Assembly (NCBI GenBank): GCA_036847185.1
Contig: DAIUAM010000052.1
Coordinates: 1-17,969, forward strand
Direction: 5' to 3'
Length of the DNA stretch: 17,969 bases
DNA from: UBA4738 sp002413305
GTDB lineage: Bacteria > Actinomycetota > UBA4738
The notes beneath the pieces are model-generated. The model saw only the letters and a program-made list of their open reading frames with translations. It made no database searches and had not been told where the DNA came from. Position numbers and translations under genes: made by a program. Each line of letters begins with the position of its first letter. Within the stretch, counting starts at the first letter, position 1. Positions 7,302 to 15,399 of this stretch are shown in pieces.

Positions 7302-7560
7302 ACCACCCCCAGATAACGTGTTGTCCATGGCCGTGGCGGTGGTCTGGGAAAAGAACGGGAGGAAGGTCGTGCCGTTCGAGGTCGGCCCCTCGTAGTCGCC
7401 CAGGAAGTACCCCCGGGCGATGGGCGCTCGCTCGATGTCGAAGCTCCCGGCCACGTGATTCTCCGCCAAGTTGGCGCGGTTCGTGCAGGCCGTCGACGCG
7501 TGGCAGTGGATCATCCTGTAGTCGGTCGGCAGTCCCGGGTCCGGCGTATTGTTGTGGAAG
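7302..7560 (-). pseudogene. C-terminal fragment of a second Asp-box (sialidase-fold) protein
   Basis: The translated fragment shares most residues with the last 87 residues of the intact gene: NNTPDPGLPTDYRMIHCH against NNTPDPRVPTDYWLIHCH, then AENHVAGSFDIERAPI against AENHVAGPFDIELAPI, and GYFLGDYEG in both. At the extreme end an extra T near 7315 shifts the frame, so the conserved NTYLGVV ending is lost. Similarity stops abruptly at 7560, where unrelated plus-strand sequence (an amidase remnant) begins. The protein has no start codon and no Asp-boxes. The two copies are clearly diverged, so this is an old duplication later truncated by a deletion. Confidence 0.8.
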
Positions 7561-7574
7561 CCGGTGCCTTTCTG

Positions 7575-7708
7575 GGCTGCTCCCTGCGGATCTCGTGGAC
7601 CCCACTCGGCGCCCACATCGTGGGACCGCCCTTCGAGGACGACAAGGCGATCACGTTCGCGCCGAGCTGTTCGCGGAAGTCATCGGTGGATACGAGCCAC
7701 CACCCCTA
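7575..7708 (+). pseudogene. C-terminal remnant of an amidase-signature-family enzyme, frameshifted
   Basis: From 7584 the frame reads TPLGAHIVGPPFEDDKAITF, and after a one-base slip near 7662 it continues ELFAEVIGGYEPPPL to about 7708. Together these match the conserved C-terminus of amidase-signature enzymes (GatA-like amidases), where a glycine-rich VGPPFxD segment is followed by LxEVxGGxxPPP. The nucleophile Ser-cisSer-Lys core, which would lie about 300 residues upstream, is absent. The fragment starts at the point where the sialidase fragment ends. After the PPPL ending the frame runs without a stop into the SnoaL-like gene, which appears to have its own promoter inside this region. Confidence 0.6.
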
Positions 7709-7740
7709 CAGGGCTGGCTCGACTGGTCTGGATTCCGGTG

Positions 7741-7746
7741 TACGGT
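7741..7746 (+). promoter_or_regulatory. Candidate -10 element for the SnoaL-like gene
   Basis: TACGGT is followed by seven bases and then GTG 7754, the leaderless spacing also seen at 2515 and 2614. CTCGAC, resembling TTGACA, lies 17 bases upstream of it. Confidence 0.45.
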
Positions 7747-7753
7747 GCAGACC

Positions 7754-8149
7754 GTGGACGCGCAAGCAGCCGCTCGTCGCTGGGCGCAGACTTGGGAGCG
7801 CGCGTGGGGCTCCAAGGACGCTGAGGCGATCGTCGCCTTGTACGCCCCGGGCGCTACGTATCGTTCCCACCCGATGCGGGACCCGGAGCCGGGCGGCCCG
7901 TTGGGCTACATTCAGCGGGAGTTTGCCCTGGAGAACTCCATCGAGTGTCGGTTCGGAGTCCCCGTCGCCGCTGGCGGCCGGACCGCGGTCGAGTGGTGGG
8001 CGAGCTACGTTGAGAATGGACGCGAACTGACCCTGGCAGGCGCCACGGTGCTCCGGTTCGACGCCGAAGGCCTGGTCGTCGACCACGTGGACTACTGGGT
8101 CGAAGCCGACGGCCGAAGACCCCCGTTCGCTGGCTGGGGCGGATCCTGA
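7754..8149 (+). CDS. SnoaL-like / NTF2-fold protein
   Basis: 131 residues from GTG 7754, chosen because the family fold starts there and a leaderless-type -10 lies seven bases upstream; an alternative GTG is at 7745. The pattern is that of the NTF2-like superfamily: an N-terminal helix (AAARRWAQTWERAWGSKDAE), AIVALYAPGATYRSHP, then beta strands including AVEWWASYVENGRELTLAG and LVVDHVDYWVEADG. The family holds cyclases, isomerases, limonene-epoxide-hydrolase-like enzymes and many unassigned ligand-binding proteins, so no reaction can be named. The gene is intact although broken genes lie on both sides. Confidence 0.78.
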   Translation: MDAQAAARRWAQTWERAWGSKDAEAIVALYAPGATYRSHPMRDPEPGGPLGYIQREFALENSIECRFGVPVAAGGRTAVEWWASYVENGRELTLAGATVLRFDAEGLVVDHVDYWVEADGRRPPFAGWGGS

Positions 8150-8282
8150 GGCGACGCGACCGAGGATTGTGGAGCGCCGATCGGGCGCCCGGGACCCGGT
8201 GCGGGCCTCCGCGCGAGACGCGTTCGACCCGCCTTCTCCACCATCGTTCCTCTCTCCTCGCCGTCGGCCCGCGAGCGCGCTC

Positions 8283-8716
8283 CTAGCGCTCCAGCAGCTC
8301 CTTCAGGTTCTTGAGCACCATCCTCCAGCCCTCGTCGGAGACCGCCTTCGCCTCTTCGGATGGGATATTGCGCTCCGTGATCGCGAGCTCGGTCTCTCCG
8401 TCGTGGCCGGCGAGGGCCCACGTGACCTCCTGATAATGCTCTGGGCTGTCCGGCTGTCCGGCTTGCCGGAGAGATCGCTCCAGTGGGTATGGACCAACCG
8501 CTTGGGAGGGTCGAACCGGACGATCTCGCCTTTGTCCTCGTACGGCTCGCCCCGATACTGGCCCCTATGGACCAAGGGGCTCCCGACCTTCCAGTCCGTC
8601 TCGGTGTCGACGCCGAAGAACCACTGTTTGATCAGGTCCGGCGTGGTCAACGCCCTCCAGACCTCCTCGATGGGAGCGTCGATCGTGGCCGAATGACTCG
8701 CTGTGAAATCGCTCAT
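8283..8716 (-). pseudogene. SRPBCC (AHSA1/START-like) protein gene broken by an 8-bp tandem duplication
   Basis: ATG 8716-8714 has AGGAGG six bases upstream. The first frame reads IDAPIEEVWRALTTPDLIKQ, then KGEIVRFDPPKRLVHTHWSD, a typical AHSA1-type SRPBCC N-terminal half. At 8446-8461 CTGTCCGG is present twice in tandem (plus-strand sense). Removing one copy restores one continuous frame that continues PEHYQEVTWALAGHDGETEL and GWRMVLKNLKELLER, ending at TAG 8283. The repaired protein has 141 residues, the normal family length. As written, translation instead runs into an Arg/Ser-rich frame. The family binds hydrophobic ligands or acts as an Hsp90-activator-like domain. The lesion is recent, since both halves are well conserved; an assembly or sequencing error is possible. 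Confidence 0.8.
8446..8461. repeat. 8-bp tandem duplication (CTGTCCGG x2) inside the SRPBCC gene
   Basis: The two units occupy 8446-8453 and 8454-8461. The duplication is the sole cause of the frameshift in the host gene, since excising one unit joins the two conserved halves exactly. Confidence 0.85.
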
Positions 8717-8936
8717 CGTTGGCCTCCTGGGGCACCGAGTGAGTCTGTGAGTCCTGTGCTGTTGTGGTTCGTACCCACTGCCGCCCGATCCATCACTCCG
8801 GTCAGTGTCCGTGCTGCGTCATGCGGTACAGGGCCGGCCGAGGGGTTCGTGCCGGCCACTTGCCCTGCTTGCACGCATCCCACCGCCGACGCTGCCTCCG
8901 ACATCGGGGAACCGGGACGATTCGGAAGGCGTAGAA

Positions 8937-9532
8937 ATGAGCGGTGGGAACCTCGGAACTGCCCGGCAAACCGGCCAGCGATCACGACTGCCGCGACTCG
9001 TTGCCGCGTCAGCTTTGGCTCTCGGCGTGGCGTGTATTTCCACGACCGCGTCGATGCCGCTCCCCTACCAGTCGCCTCGCTGCCGACGTCCATCCCGAGC
9101 CTGAGCGGAGATGCCCTTTCCGGACCGTGTCCCGTGACGGAGCCCGTCTCGCGTGAGGAGATCCCGAGACTCGTTGTTGACGGAGTCCTCGGCGCGTACC
9201 AGGGACCTCCAGTGGAGAACATCGGCAACTGGTACGGCAACGACGCCCTCTGGGTTGAGCTCCCGCCGAGAAGCACAGTCGTGAAGCTACCTGGTGAGGA
9301 CCTCTCGGAGAAGTTCCCATGGGTTCGGCTCATCCGTGGGTACATCCGCATCGTCGGCCAGCGACTCGATGGCCCGGCTCCCCCGGCGAATGGTGAGGCA
9401 TCGACTGGGAACGGCCCCATAGGGTTCAACTCGAGTGGAATCGCGTTTCCGACGACGGGTTGCTGGAGGATAACGGGGACGATCACCGCCCACGATCTCA
9501 CCTTCGTGGTGAACGTCGAGCGCTCGCCATAG
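8937..9532 (+). pseudogene. Secreted lipoprotein-like gene split by a frameshift
   Basis: The first frame starts at ATG 8937 (GGAAGG upstream) with a basic N-terminus (RQTGQRSRLPR), a hydrophobic core LVAASALALG and a lipobox-like LGVAC, consistent with an exported lipoprotein. That frame stops at 9104. From about 9059 the next frame reads APLPVASLPTSIPSLSG and continues to 9532 through GNWYGNDALWVELPP, EKFPWVRLIRGYIRIVGQRL, IAFPTTGCWRITGTI and LTFVVNVE. This second part belongs to a conserved exported hypothetical family in which a GCWxVTG...LTFVV ending is characteristic. One base lost between about 9040 and 9100 would join the parts into about 198 residues. Function is unknown. A sequencing error cannot be excluded. 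Confidence 0.65.
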
Positions 9533-9551
9533 CCCGGCCTGAACCGTTGGC

Positions 9552-10133
9552 TCAGACCCCTTCGGATCCACCTACCCGCCCGACGGCGTCCGGATCCGTT
9601 TGGCTCACGCGAGACGGTGTTGCCGGATCTGCGGGTTCCGGCGTCTCGCCGACCCGGTAGCCCATCCGAAAGACCATCTGCGCGCCCACGTCCCCGCCGG
9701 CGATCACCGTTGCGGTCCCCAAGACGTCCAGCACCAGCCATAGAACGCTTACGTTCGCTGAATGACGGTTTCCCCACCGCACGGCGAGATCGATTGCGAA
9801 GACGGCTGTGGCCGTTAACTGCGTCACCATGTGGCGCGTGGCTACGGCACGGATTCGGGAGCCCGGACGCATCTGCGAGCGGTCCACTAGCCCCGTGAGA
9901 ATGGCGAACACGGCGCCGATAAGGCCAGCGGTCACGGCATAGGTGGCTGCGAGCGGCGTACCCTCGAGGCCTAAGCGGCCCAGGATGTCGAGGACGACAG
10001 CGCCGCTGAAGAACGCGATCGGGAAGACAACGAAGAAGGGATGGGTCGGACGCCGGATAGGCTTGCCCTGGATGACTTCCTTCGCAGACCAGCCCCTCGA
10101 CCGACGCTCCCCCTGTCCCCTCGCCTCCGCCAT
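9552..10133 (-). CDS. DUF2231-like four-helix membrane protein
   Basis: 193 residues from ATG 10133-10131. This ATG is preferred over 10154 because GGGGAGGG lies about seven bases before it. After a basic cytosolic N-terminus, four hydrophobic helices are visible: HPFFVVFPIAFFSGAVVLDI (about 32-51), AATYAVTAGLIGAVFAILTG (about 62-82), then about 100-117 and 127-148. The HPxxVxxPIAF opening and the GGDVGAQMVFRMGYRVG after the last helix are hallmarks of the DUF2231 family of integral membrane proteins. The role is unknown; heme or redox association has been suggested for some members. It converges on the broken lipoprotein gene (19 bases apart) and diverges from the large cyclase regulator. 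Confidence 0.8.
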   Translation of the reverse strand: MAEARGQGERRSRGWSAKEVIQGKPIRRPTHPFFVVFPIAFFSGAVVLDILGRLGLEGTPLAATYAVTAGLIGAVFAILTGLVDRSQMRPGSRIRAVATRHMVTQLTATAVFAIDLAVRWGNRHSANVSVLWLVLDVLGTATVIAGGDVGAQMVFRMGYRVGETPEPADPATPSRVSQTDPDAVGRVGGSEGV

Positions 10134-10254
10134 GTCGTTACCCTCCCCATTCAATCAATCGCCACGGTATTCTCGCACACCGTCGCGGTCGCGGGCTCGG
10201 GGAGGGAAACCTCTGTGTGGCGCGGTAGTCTCGGTGCGCGACAGGGGGTTCGAG

Positions 10255-13200
10255 ATGGCGTCCACGAAGGTGCACGAGCGTCACGGCAGCCTCTTGCCCT
10301 ACGTGCCGAGACTCGCCTCAGAATGGCTCGCGAACGATCCCGCATGCCGGGCCCGGCACCTCGATGGGACGATCGCCTTCGTCGACATCTCCGGGTTCAC
10401 CAGACTCGCCGAGCAGCTGGCGGAGCAGGGGCGGGTCGGAGCGGAGATCCTGACCGAGCAGCTTGGGGCAACGTTCGACGAACTCCTCGCCGTCGCCTAT
10501 CGGCTGGGCGGCGGGCTGCTGAAGTTCGGGGGAGATGCTCTCCTGCTCTGGTTCGACGGGCCATGGCACCAGGCGCGGGCATCTCGATCCGCGATCGGCA
10601 TGCGACACACCCTTCGACGCCTCCAGGCGGATAAGGAGGGCACTCGGTCAGTTCGGCTCCGGATGTCCGTCGGGATCCACAGTGGCAGCTTCCTCTTCTT
10701 CCTCGTCGGGGAATCCCACCGCGAGCTGGTGGTGACCGGTCCTGCCGCCACCCAGACCGTGCTGATGGAGTCCACTGCGACGGCAGGAGAGATCGTCATG
10801 AGTCAAGCAACAGCTGACGCTCTCCCCCGCCGTTCCTGGGGAGCCGAACGCGGCTCGGGGCGGCTGCTCCGCCTAGCGCCTGCCGTGCCCGACGCGGAGT
10901 ACGACGTTATCCGCCCCGAAGCCGAGATCGACGCATGGCAAGCGATCCCCTTGGCCGTGCGTGAACATCTCATCGCCGGCGGCCGGGATCCCGAGCACCG
11001 TCAAGCGGCCATCGCCTTCGTGCTGTTCGGAGACGTCGATGCCTCCGTCGCACCCGCCCAGTCGGAGTCCCCGGCCGACATGATGCAGGAGCTGATCGCC
11101 CACGTGCAGCGATCGGCCGAAGAGTATGGCGTCTCGTTCCTTGGCACCGATATCGCCGCGAACGGCGGAAAGATCATCATCGCGGCCGGGGTCCCGACCT
11201 CCACCGGCGATCACGAGGAGCGGATGCTCCTCGCCCTTCGAAGGATCGTCGAGTTCGACGGGCCCCTGCCGCTGCGGATCGGGGTGAATCAGGGGCATGT
11301 GTTCGCCGGCGATGTCGGACCCAGGTACCGGCGCACCTACACGGTCATGGGTGACACGGTCAACCTCGCTGCGAGGCTCATGGCGGCAGCCCGGCCGGGT
11401 CAGATCCTCGGCTCACCGTCGGTGCTGTCGCGTTCGAACGCCTGCTTCCAGACGACAGCACTCGAGCCGTTCATGGTCAAGGGGAAGTCCCAGCCCGTGC
11501 TGAGCTACGCCATCGGACCGCTGCTCTCCGAACGGCGGCTCCCAAAGCGAGGGCGGGAGCTTCGGCTCTTCGGACGCGTCGGGGAAACGGCAATGCTGCT
11601 CGATGCCGCCGATGCAGCGCGCCGGGGAGAAGGGCGGTTCATCCAGCTTATCGGCCACGCCGGGGTGGGGAAATCCCGACTCATCGAGGAGTTGCTCGCC
11701 GCCGCGAGCGATATGGCCGTCCTCTCGGTCCGCGCCGAGACGTACGGAGCCTCGACGCCCTACGGGGCGATCGGCCGGCTGCTCGGCGAGGCCCTAGCGA
11801 TCAGCGGCGGGCAGAGGCCTGCCGCCGTCCTCGCAGCCATCGCCGAGAGGGTGGCGGTCAACCGCCCCGATCTGGTCGCGTGGCTGCCAGTGCTTGCCGA
11901 CGTACTGGGCGCGGACGCGGACGAGACGCCGGAGACGGCCGCGCTGGAGCCCCAGTTCCGTCGGGCCCGCGTCGCGGCCTTGACGTCATCACTGCTCGAG
12001 ATGAGCCTTCGCACGCCGACCGTGATCGTCTTGGAGGACGCCCAGGCCGTGGACGAGGCTTCGGCGGACGTGCTGGAGGCTCTGGCTCGAGACGTCGGAT
12101 CCCGCCCTTGGCTCGTCCTCTCGGCGCGACGAGACGTCCCCGGGGGGTTCCTGGCAAAGGAAGCCTCCCATGTCGTTGAGGTCCGGCTCACTCCCCTCTC
12201 TCCGGAGGAAAGCCTGGCGCTCGCGGAGGAGGCGACGCAGAGCTCCCCGCTTCCCCCTCACGTGATCGAGGTGCTGGTCGATCGCTCGGCCGGCAATCCG
12301 CTGTTCCTGCTCGAGCTGATCGCGGCCGCGCCCACGTTGGGCATCCAATCGCTCCCGGAATCCCTGGAGGACGTCGTCACGGCCAGGATCGACAGCCTGG
12401 CTCCGGAGGAACGGACCGTGCTGCGATACGCATCCGTACTCGGCACGACGTTTACCGAGACCGATCTGCGAACCGTCGCCGGGGAGGAGTCCTCGCCCAT
12501 CAAGGAGGGCATGTGGGAGCTTCTCGCCGAATTCGTCGAGCCCGGCGGTAACGGAGTCCTCAGCTTCCGACAGACCTTGGTGAGAGACGCGGCGTACGAG
12601 GGGCTGCCGTTCCGGAAGCGCCGCGAGCTGCATGCGCGGTTCGCTGATTCGGTGCTGCGATCGGCGCCCGATCCGATCGAGGCGAGCGAGGTGCTCGCCG
12701 TGCACTTCTTCCATGCCGGCCGCCACGACCAAGCGTGGCAGTTCTCGCGATCGGCCGGGGACCGGGCCGCCGCGAAGTACGCGAACGCCGAAGCCAAACG
12801 CTTCTACCACCTTGCCCTTCAAGCCACACGGCGGGAGCTCGACGTCCCGTCGACAGAGGTTGCCAGGGTGCAGGAAGGGCTCGGTGACGTCAGCGATCGG
12901 CTCGGCGAGTCCCACGAGGCGCAGGACGCGTATCGGAGCGCGCAACGCCTCCTGTCTGGGGACCCGGTTGCCCAGGGTCGGTTGCTCCTGAAGAACGCCT
13001 GGGTCCGCGAGCGGCTCGGCGATTACGCGGTCGCGCTCCGGGCGCTGGCACGTGGGCTGCGGGGTTTGCGGGATACGAGTGGATCCGAAGCTGGCGCCCA
13101 ACAAGCTCGACTCCTCTCCGCCTATGCGGCCATCCTTCGAGCGGGAGGGAAGACCCGGAGCTGTGTCGAATGGTCGCTTCGCGCCATCGCCGCGGCCCAG

Positions 13201-14133
13201 GCCGTGGATGCCCGTGACGCGCTGGGGCATGCCTATCGCATCCTCAGCTGGGCATACGCAACGCTCGGCAACGCTGAATATCGGGTCTACGCCGAAAAGG
13301 CGCTCGCGATCTACGAGGAGCTGGGCGATCTTGGCCAGCAGGCGCACGTCCTGACGTATCTGGGCGCCTATGCCTACTTCGAGGGCAGATGGGACGATGC
13401 CATCGACCTCTACCAGCGAGGCAAGGACGCTCGCGACCGAACTGGTGATGCGGTGAGCGCCGCGTACGGCACGATCAACATCGGCGAGATCCTGTCCGAT
13501 CAGGGTCATCTGGAGCAAGCCGAGCAGCTGTTCCGCTCCGCGCTTCGGGTATGGAGAGCGTCGGGCTACCGGGCGGGGGTGGCGGCGGTTGAGCACCAGC
13601 TCGCCCGGGCGGCCGCGCGAGCCGGGCGGTTTGAGGAGGCCTTCGCCTTGTACGAACACAGTCGCGCGGAGTTCTCGGCGGTGGGAGACCGATCCTCCCT
13701 GGTGGAGATCAACGCGAAGATCGCCGAGTGCCATCTGTGGCACGGAGAACCGGAGGCGGCGCTCCGGCTCGTAGCGGAGACCCTGCCATCATCCGAGAGG
13801 GATGGGGGGGGCGTCCATGCTCCGATGCTTCGGCGGATCGAAGGCCTGGCGCTCTTGGACCTCGGTGAACTCGCCGGCGCTCAGGCAGCACTCGAGGAGA
13901 GCTTACGGCTCGCCCGGGCACGGAAGGCCCCATATGAGGTGGGGCTCACGCTGCGCGCGCTCGCCGGAGTGCTCGAGGTGACCGGCAAGAACGGGGCCTC
14001 GATGAGGAGGGAGAGTAGAGCGATCCTCCACCGTCTGGGTGTTGTCTCGACCGACGACGAGCGCACGCCGCCGGCCCCCACCGTACCCCCCGTTCTATCT
14101 GCCTCCCACGAACGGGTCGTTGGTGCCCAGTGA
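10255..14133 (+). CDS. Tandem class III cyclase domains with AAA ATPase and TPR (soluble adenylyl cyclase-like architecture)
   Basis: 1292 residues from ATG 10255 (AGGGGG upstream; the GTG at 10234 is an alternative). Cyclase domain 1 (about 38-215) has metal-binding Asp44 in FVDISGFT and KFGGDA with Lys90 and Asp94, but lacks the usual Asn/Arg helix (it reads VTGPAATQTVLME). Cyclase domain 2 (about 250-420) has lost both metal aspartates (FVLFGDVD, NGGKIIIAAG) but keeps VMGDTVNLAARL with Asn370 and Arg374. Together they could form one active site. An AAA/STAND-type ATPase follows with Walker A GHAGVGKS at 467-474 and Walker B VIVLEDAQ at 590-597, then TPR-like helices (about 870-1260). The likely role is nucleotide signalling or signal-gated regulation in the cytosol; no DNA-binding domain is seen. 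An 8-G run at 13804-13811 lies in the coding frame. Confidence 0.85.
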   Translation: MASTKVHERHGSLLPYVPRLASEWLANDPACRARHLDGTIAFVDISGFTRLAEQLAEQGRVGAEILTEQLGATFDELLAVAYRLGGGLLKFGGDALLLWFDGPWHQARASRSAIGMRHTLRRLQADKEGTRSVRLRMSVGIHSGSFLFFLVGESHRELVVTGPAATQTVLMESTATAGEIVMSQATADALPRRSWGAERGSGRLLRLAPAVPDAEYDVIRPEAEIDAWQAIPLAVREHLIAGGRDPEHRQAAIAFVLFGDVDASVAPAQSESPADMMQELIAHVQRSAEEYGVSFLGTDIAANGGKIIIAAGVPTSTGDHEERMLLALRRIVEFDGPLPLRIGVNQGHVFAGDVGPRYRRTYTVMGDTVNLAARLMAAARPGQILGSPSVLSRSNACFQTTALEPFMVKGKSQPVLSYAIGPLLSERRLPKRGRELRLFGRVGETAMLLDAADAARRGEGRFIQLIGHAGVGKSRLIEELLAAASDMAVLSVRAETYGASTPYGAIGRLLGEALAISGGQRPAAVLAAIAERVAVNRPDLVAWLPVLADVLGADADETPETAALEPQFRRARVAALTSSLLEMSLRTPTVIVLEDAQAVDEASADVLEALARDVGSRPWLVLSARRDVPGGFLAKEASHVVEVRLTPLSPEESLALAEEATQSSPLPPHVIEVLVDRSAGNPLFLLELIAAAPTLGIQSLPESLEDVVTARIDSLAPEERTVLRYASVLGTTFTETDLRTVAGEESSPIKEGMWELLAEFVEPGGNGVLSFRQTLVRDAAYEGLPFRKRRELHARFADSVLRSAPDPIEASEVLAVHFFHAGRHDQAWQFSRSAGDRAAAKYANAEAKRFYHLALQATRRELDVPSTEVARVQEGLGDVSDRLGESHEAQDAYRSAQRLLSGDPVAQGRLLLKNAWVRERLGDYAVALRALARGLRGLRDTSGSEAGAQQARLLSAYAAILRAGGKTRSCVEWSLRAIAAAQAVDARDALGHAYRILSWAYATLGNAEYRVYAEKALAIYEELGDLGQQAHVLTYLGAYAYFEGRWDDAIDLYQRGKDARDRTGDAVSAAYGTINIGEILSDQGHLEQAEQLFRSALRVWRASGYRAGVAAVEHQLARAAARAGRFEEAFALYEHSRAEFSAVGDRSSLVEINAKIAECHLWHGEPEAALRLVAETLPSSERDGGGVHAPMLRRIEGLALLDLGELAGAQAALEESLRLARARKAPYEVGLTLRALAGVLEVTGKNGASMRRESRAILHRLGVVSTDDERTPPAPTVPPVLSASHERVVGAQ

Positions 14134-15399
14134 CACCGTGAACTGCGCGTTCCCATTCACGGTACTTCGGTCGCTCACGCACGGAACGGGATTCGTCGCC
14201 GAGCAGTCGAAGAGCTGCGTCACCAGGCCGTTGTTCAGCTTGTAGAGGCTGACCAGGGCCAGATTCCCGTTGAACACGGTCTTGTAGTACTGGATGATCA
14301 GCGTGGCCGTTCCGTTCTGGTTGGGCGGTGGGGCGAAGACGATCACGTTTCCGGCGCATCCTCCACCACAGAAGCTCCCGGTGGTCTCGTCCAGTGAGAC
14401 GAAGCATCCGAGCGTCGCGCTGGTGCACGGTCCGACCGGCACCGACGCGATCCCGATGGTCTTGTCCGAGGCCGTCGCACGCTGTCCGGTGGCTGTTCCG
14501 CACGGGGTGGCGGTGCACTTGCCGGCAACGCCCGTGATGTCGAAGCCCGAAGAGACCGCGCCGGTGATGCCGGAGCTCGACGCCGCCAGCGTGTAGCCGA
14601 TGCCAGCCCGATCGATGATGAGATCTGTGAGCGTGGCCACTCCGCTCAAGGCGTTGACCGGGCTCGTCCCGTAGAGGGTTCCGGCGGAGGGGTTCGTGCC
14701 GATGGCAACTGCCACCGCCGCACTCGAGATGGTGACGATCTGGCCGGCCGAGTCCTCGATGGCAGCCTTGACGCCCGTGCCCGCGTCGATGATCTGCCCA
14801 GCAAGAGTGGCCGTCGGTTGCGCGGTGAACGCGACGTGATCCGGGCAGCCGATCTTCACCTTCGTGAAGTTCGTACTCGGTGACGGCAAGAGTTCGTTGC
14901 CTACCCCGCTGAAGTCGTTCGACTGCTTCGCATTCCCGGTCCAGGTGCTCGACGTGTTGGGTGCGCACTCGGTGATGACGCTGACCGTGGCCGTCAGCGA
15001 TTGGCCCGGGTTCAGCGCCTGCGTGTTGCTCGGCCCCGTGTTCCGGAGCGCAACGGTGGAGCCCGACAGCGTGGAAGGGGACCAGTTCTTGCCCGCTGGA
15101 TCCGTCACGACGGAGTCGAGCGAAAGGGGCGTGTAGTCGGACGGGATCAGGATGTTCGCCGAGCCGAGCGACTGGTTGTTGGACAGATTGGTTATGGTCA
15201 TGGCCACCTGCACGGTCTGCCCTCCGAAGAATGCCTTGCTGTCGTTCTCGGGAGCGGGGCTTGCCGACGCCAACGAGAAACTCCAGCTCTTCTTCACCGT
15301 GGCGCCGAAACCGGACGAGGCCGAGAAGGCCACGACGGCCACGAGCGACGCGACGACAACCGCGAGGCGCGTTACGACCGTACGAGATCGGTTCAACAC
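14095..15399 (-). CDS. Secreted protein with a DUF11-like N-terminal region and a bacterial Ig-like domain
   Basis: 434 residues from GTG 15399-15397, with GGAGGGGGG seven bases upstream; TTG 15396 and the frame's ATG at 15453 are alternatives. The signal peptide reads LNRSRTVVTRLAVVVASLVA with cleavage near GFGA. The next region (TVQVAMTITNLSNNQSLGSA, GQSLTATVSVITECAP) resembles DUF11-type cell-surface beta domains. Then VAFTAQPTATLAGQIIDAGT through GTLYGTSPVNALSGVATLTD to IGYTLAASSSGITGA matches a widespread bacterial Ig-like repeat. The C-terminal part is Cys-rich (FCGGGCAGN, a DCSATNPVPC pair), suggesting disulfides in an extracellular protein. No LPXTG or membrane anchor is present, so it is probably released. 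Its last 39 bases overlap the end of the cyclase regulator gene on the other strand. Confidence 0.8.
   Translation of the reverse strand: MLNRSRTVVTRLAVVVASLVAVVAFSASSGFGATVKKSWSFSLASASPAPENDSKAFFGGQTVQVAMTITNLSNNQSLGSANILIPSDYTPLSLDSVVTDPAGKNWSPSTLSGSTVALRNTGPSNTQALNPGQSLTATVSVITECAPNTSSTWTGNAKQSNDFSGVGNELLPSPSTNFTKVKIGCPDHVAFTAQPTATLAGQIIDAGTGVKAAIEDSAGQIVTISSAAVAVAIGTNPSAGTLYGTSPVNALSGVATLTDLIIDRAGIGYTLAASSSGITGAVSSGFDITGVAGKCTATPCGTATGQRATASDKTIGIASVPVGPCTSATLGCFVSLDETTGSFCGGGCAGNVIVFAPPPNQNGTATLIIQYYKTVFNGNLALVSLYKLNNGLVTQLFDCSATNPVPCVSDRSTVNGNAQFTVSLGTNDPFVGGR

Noticed and set aside
8283..9532. Frame breaks as possible selenocysteine (UGA) readthrough, prompted by the nearby selC
   Set aside because: The breaks are changes of reading frame (an 8-bp duplication and a one-base shift), not in-frame TGA codons, and no SECIS-like hairpin was evident.
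11989..13743. 584-codon minus-strand frame under the cyclase-AAA-TPR gene
   Set aside because: It is antisense to a well-supported TPR region and has no family signature.
13801..13811. 8-G homopolymer in the cyclase regulator as a phase-variation tract
   Set aside because: It encodes Gly-Gly-Gly in an intact frame and lies deep in a GC-rich gene; nothing indicates length variation.
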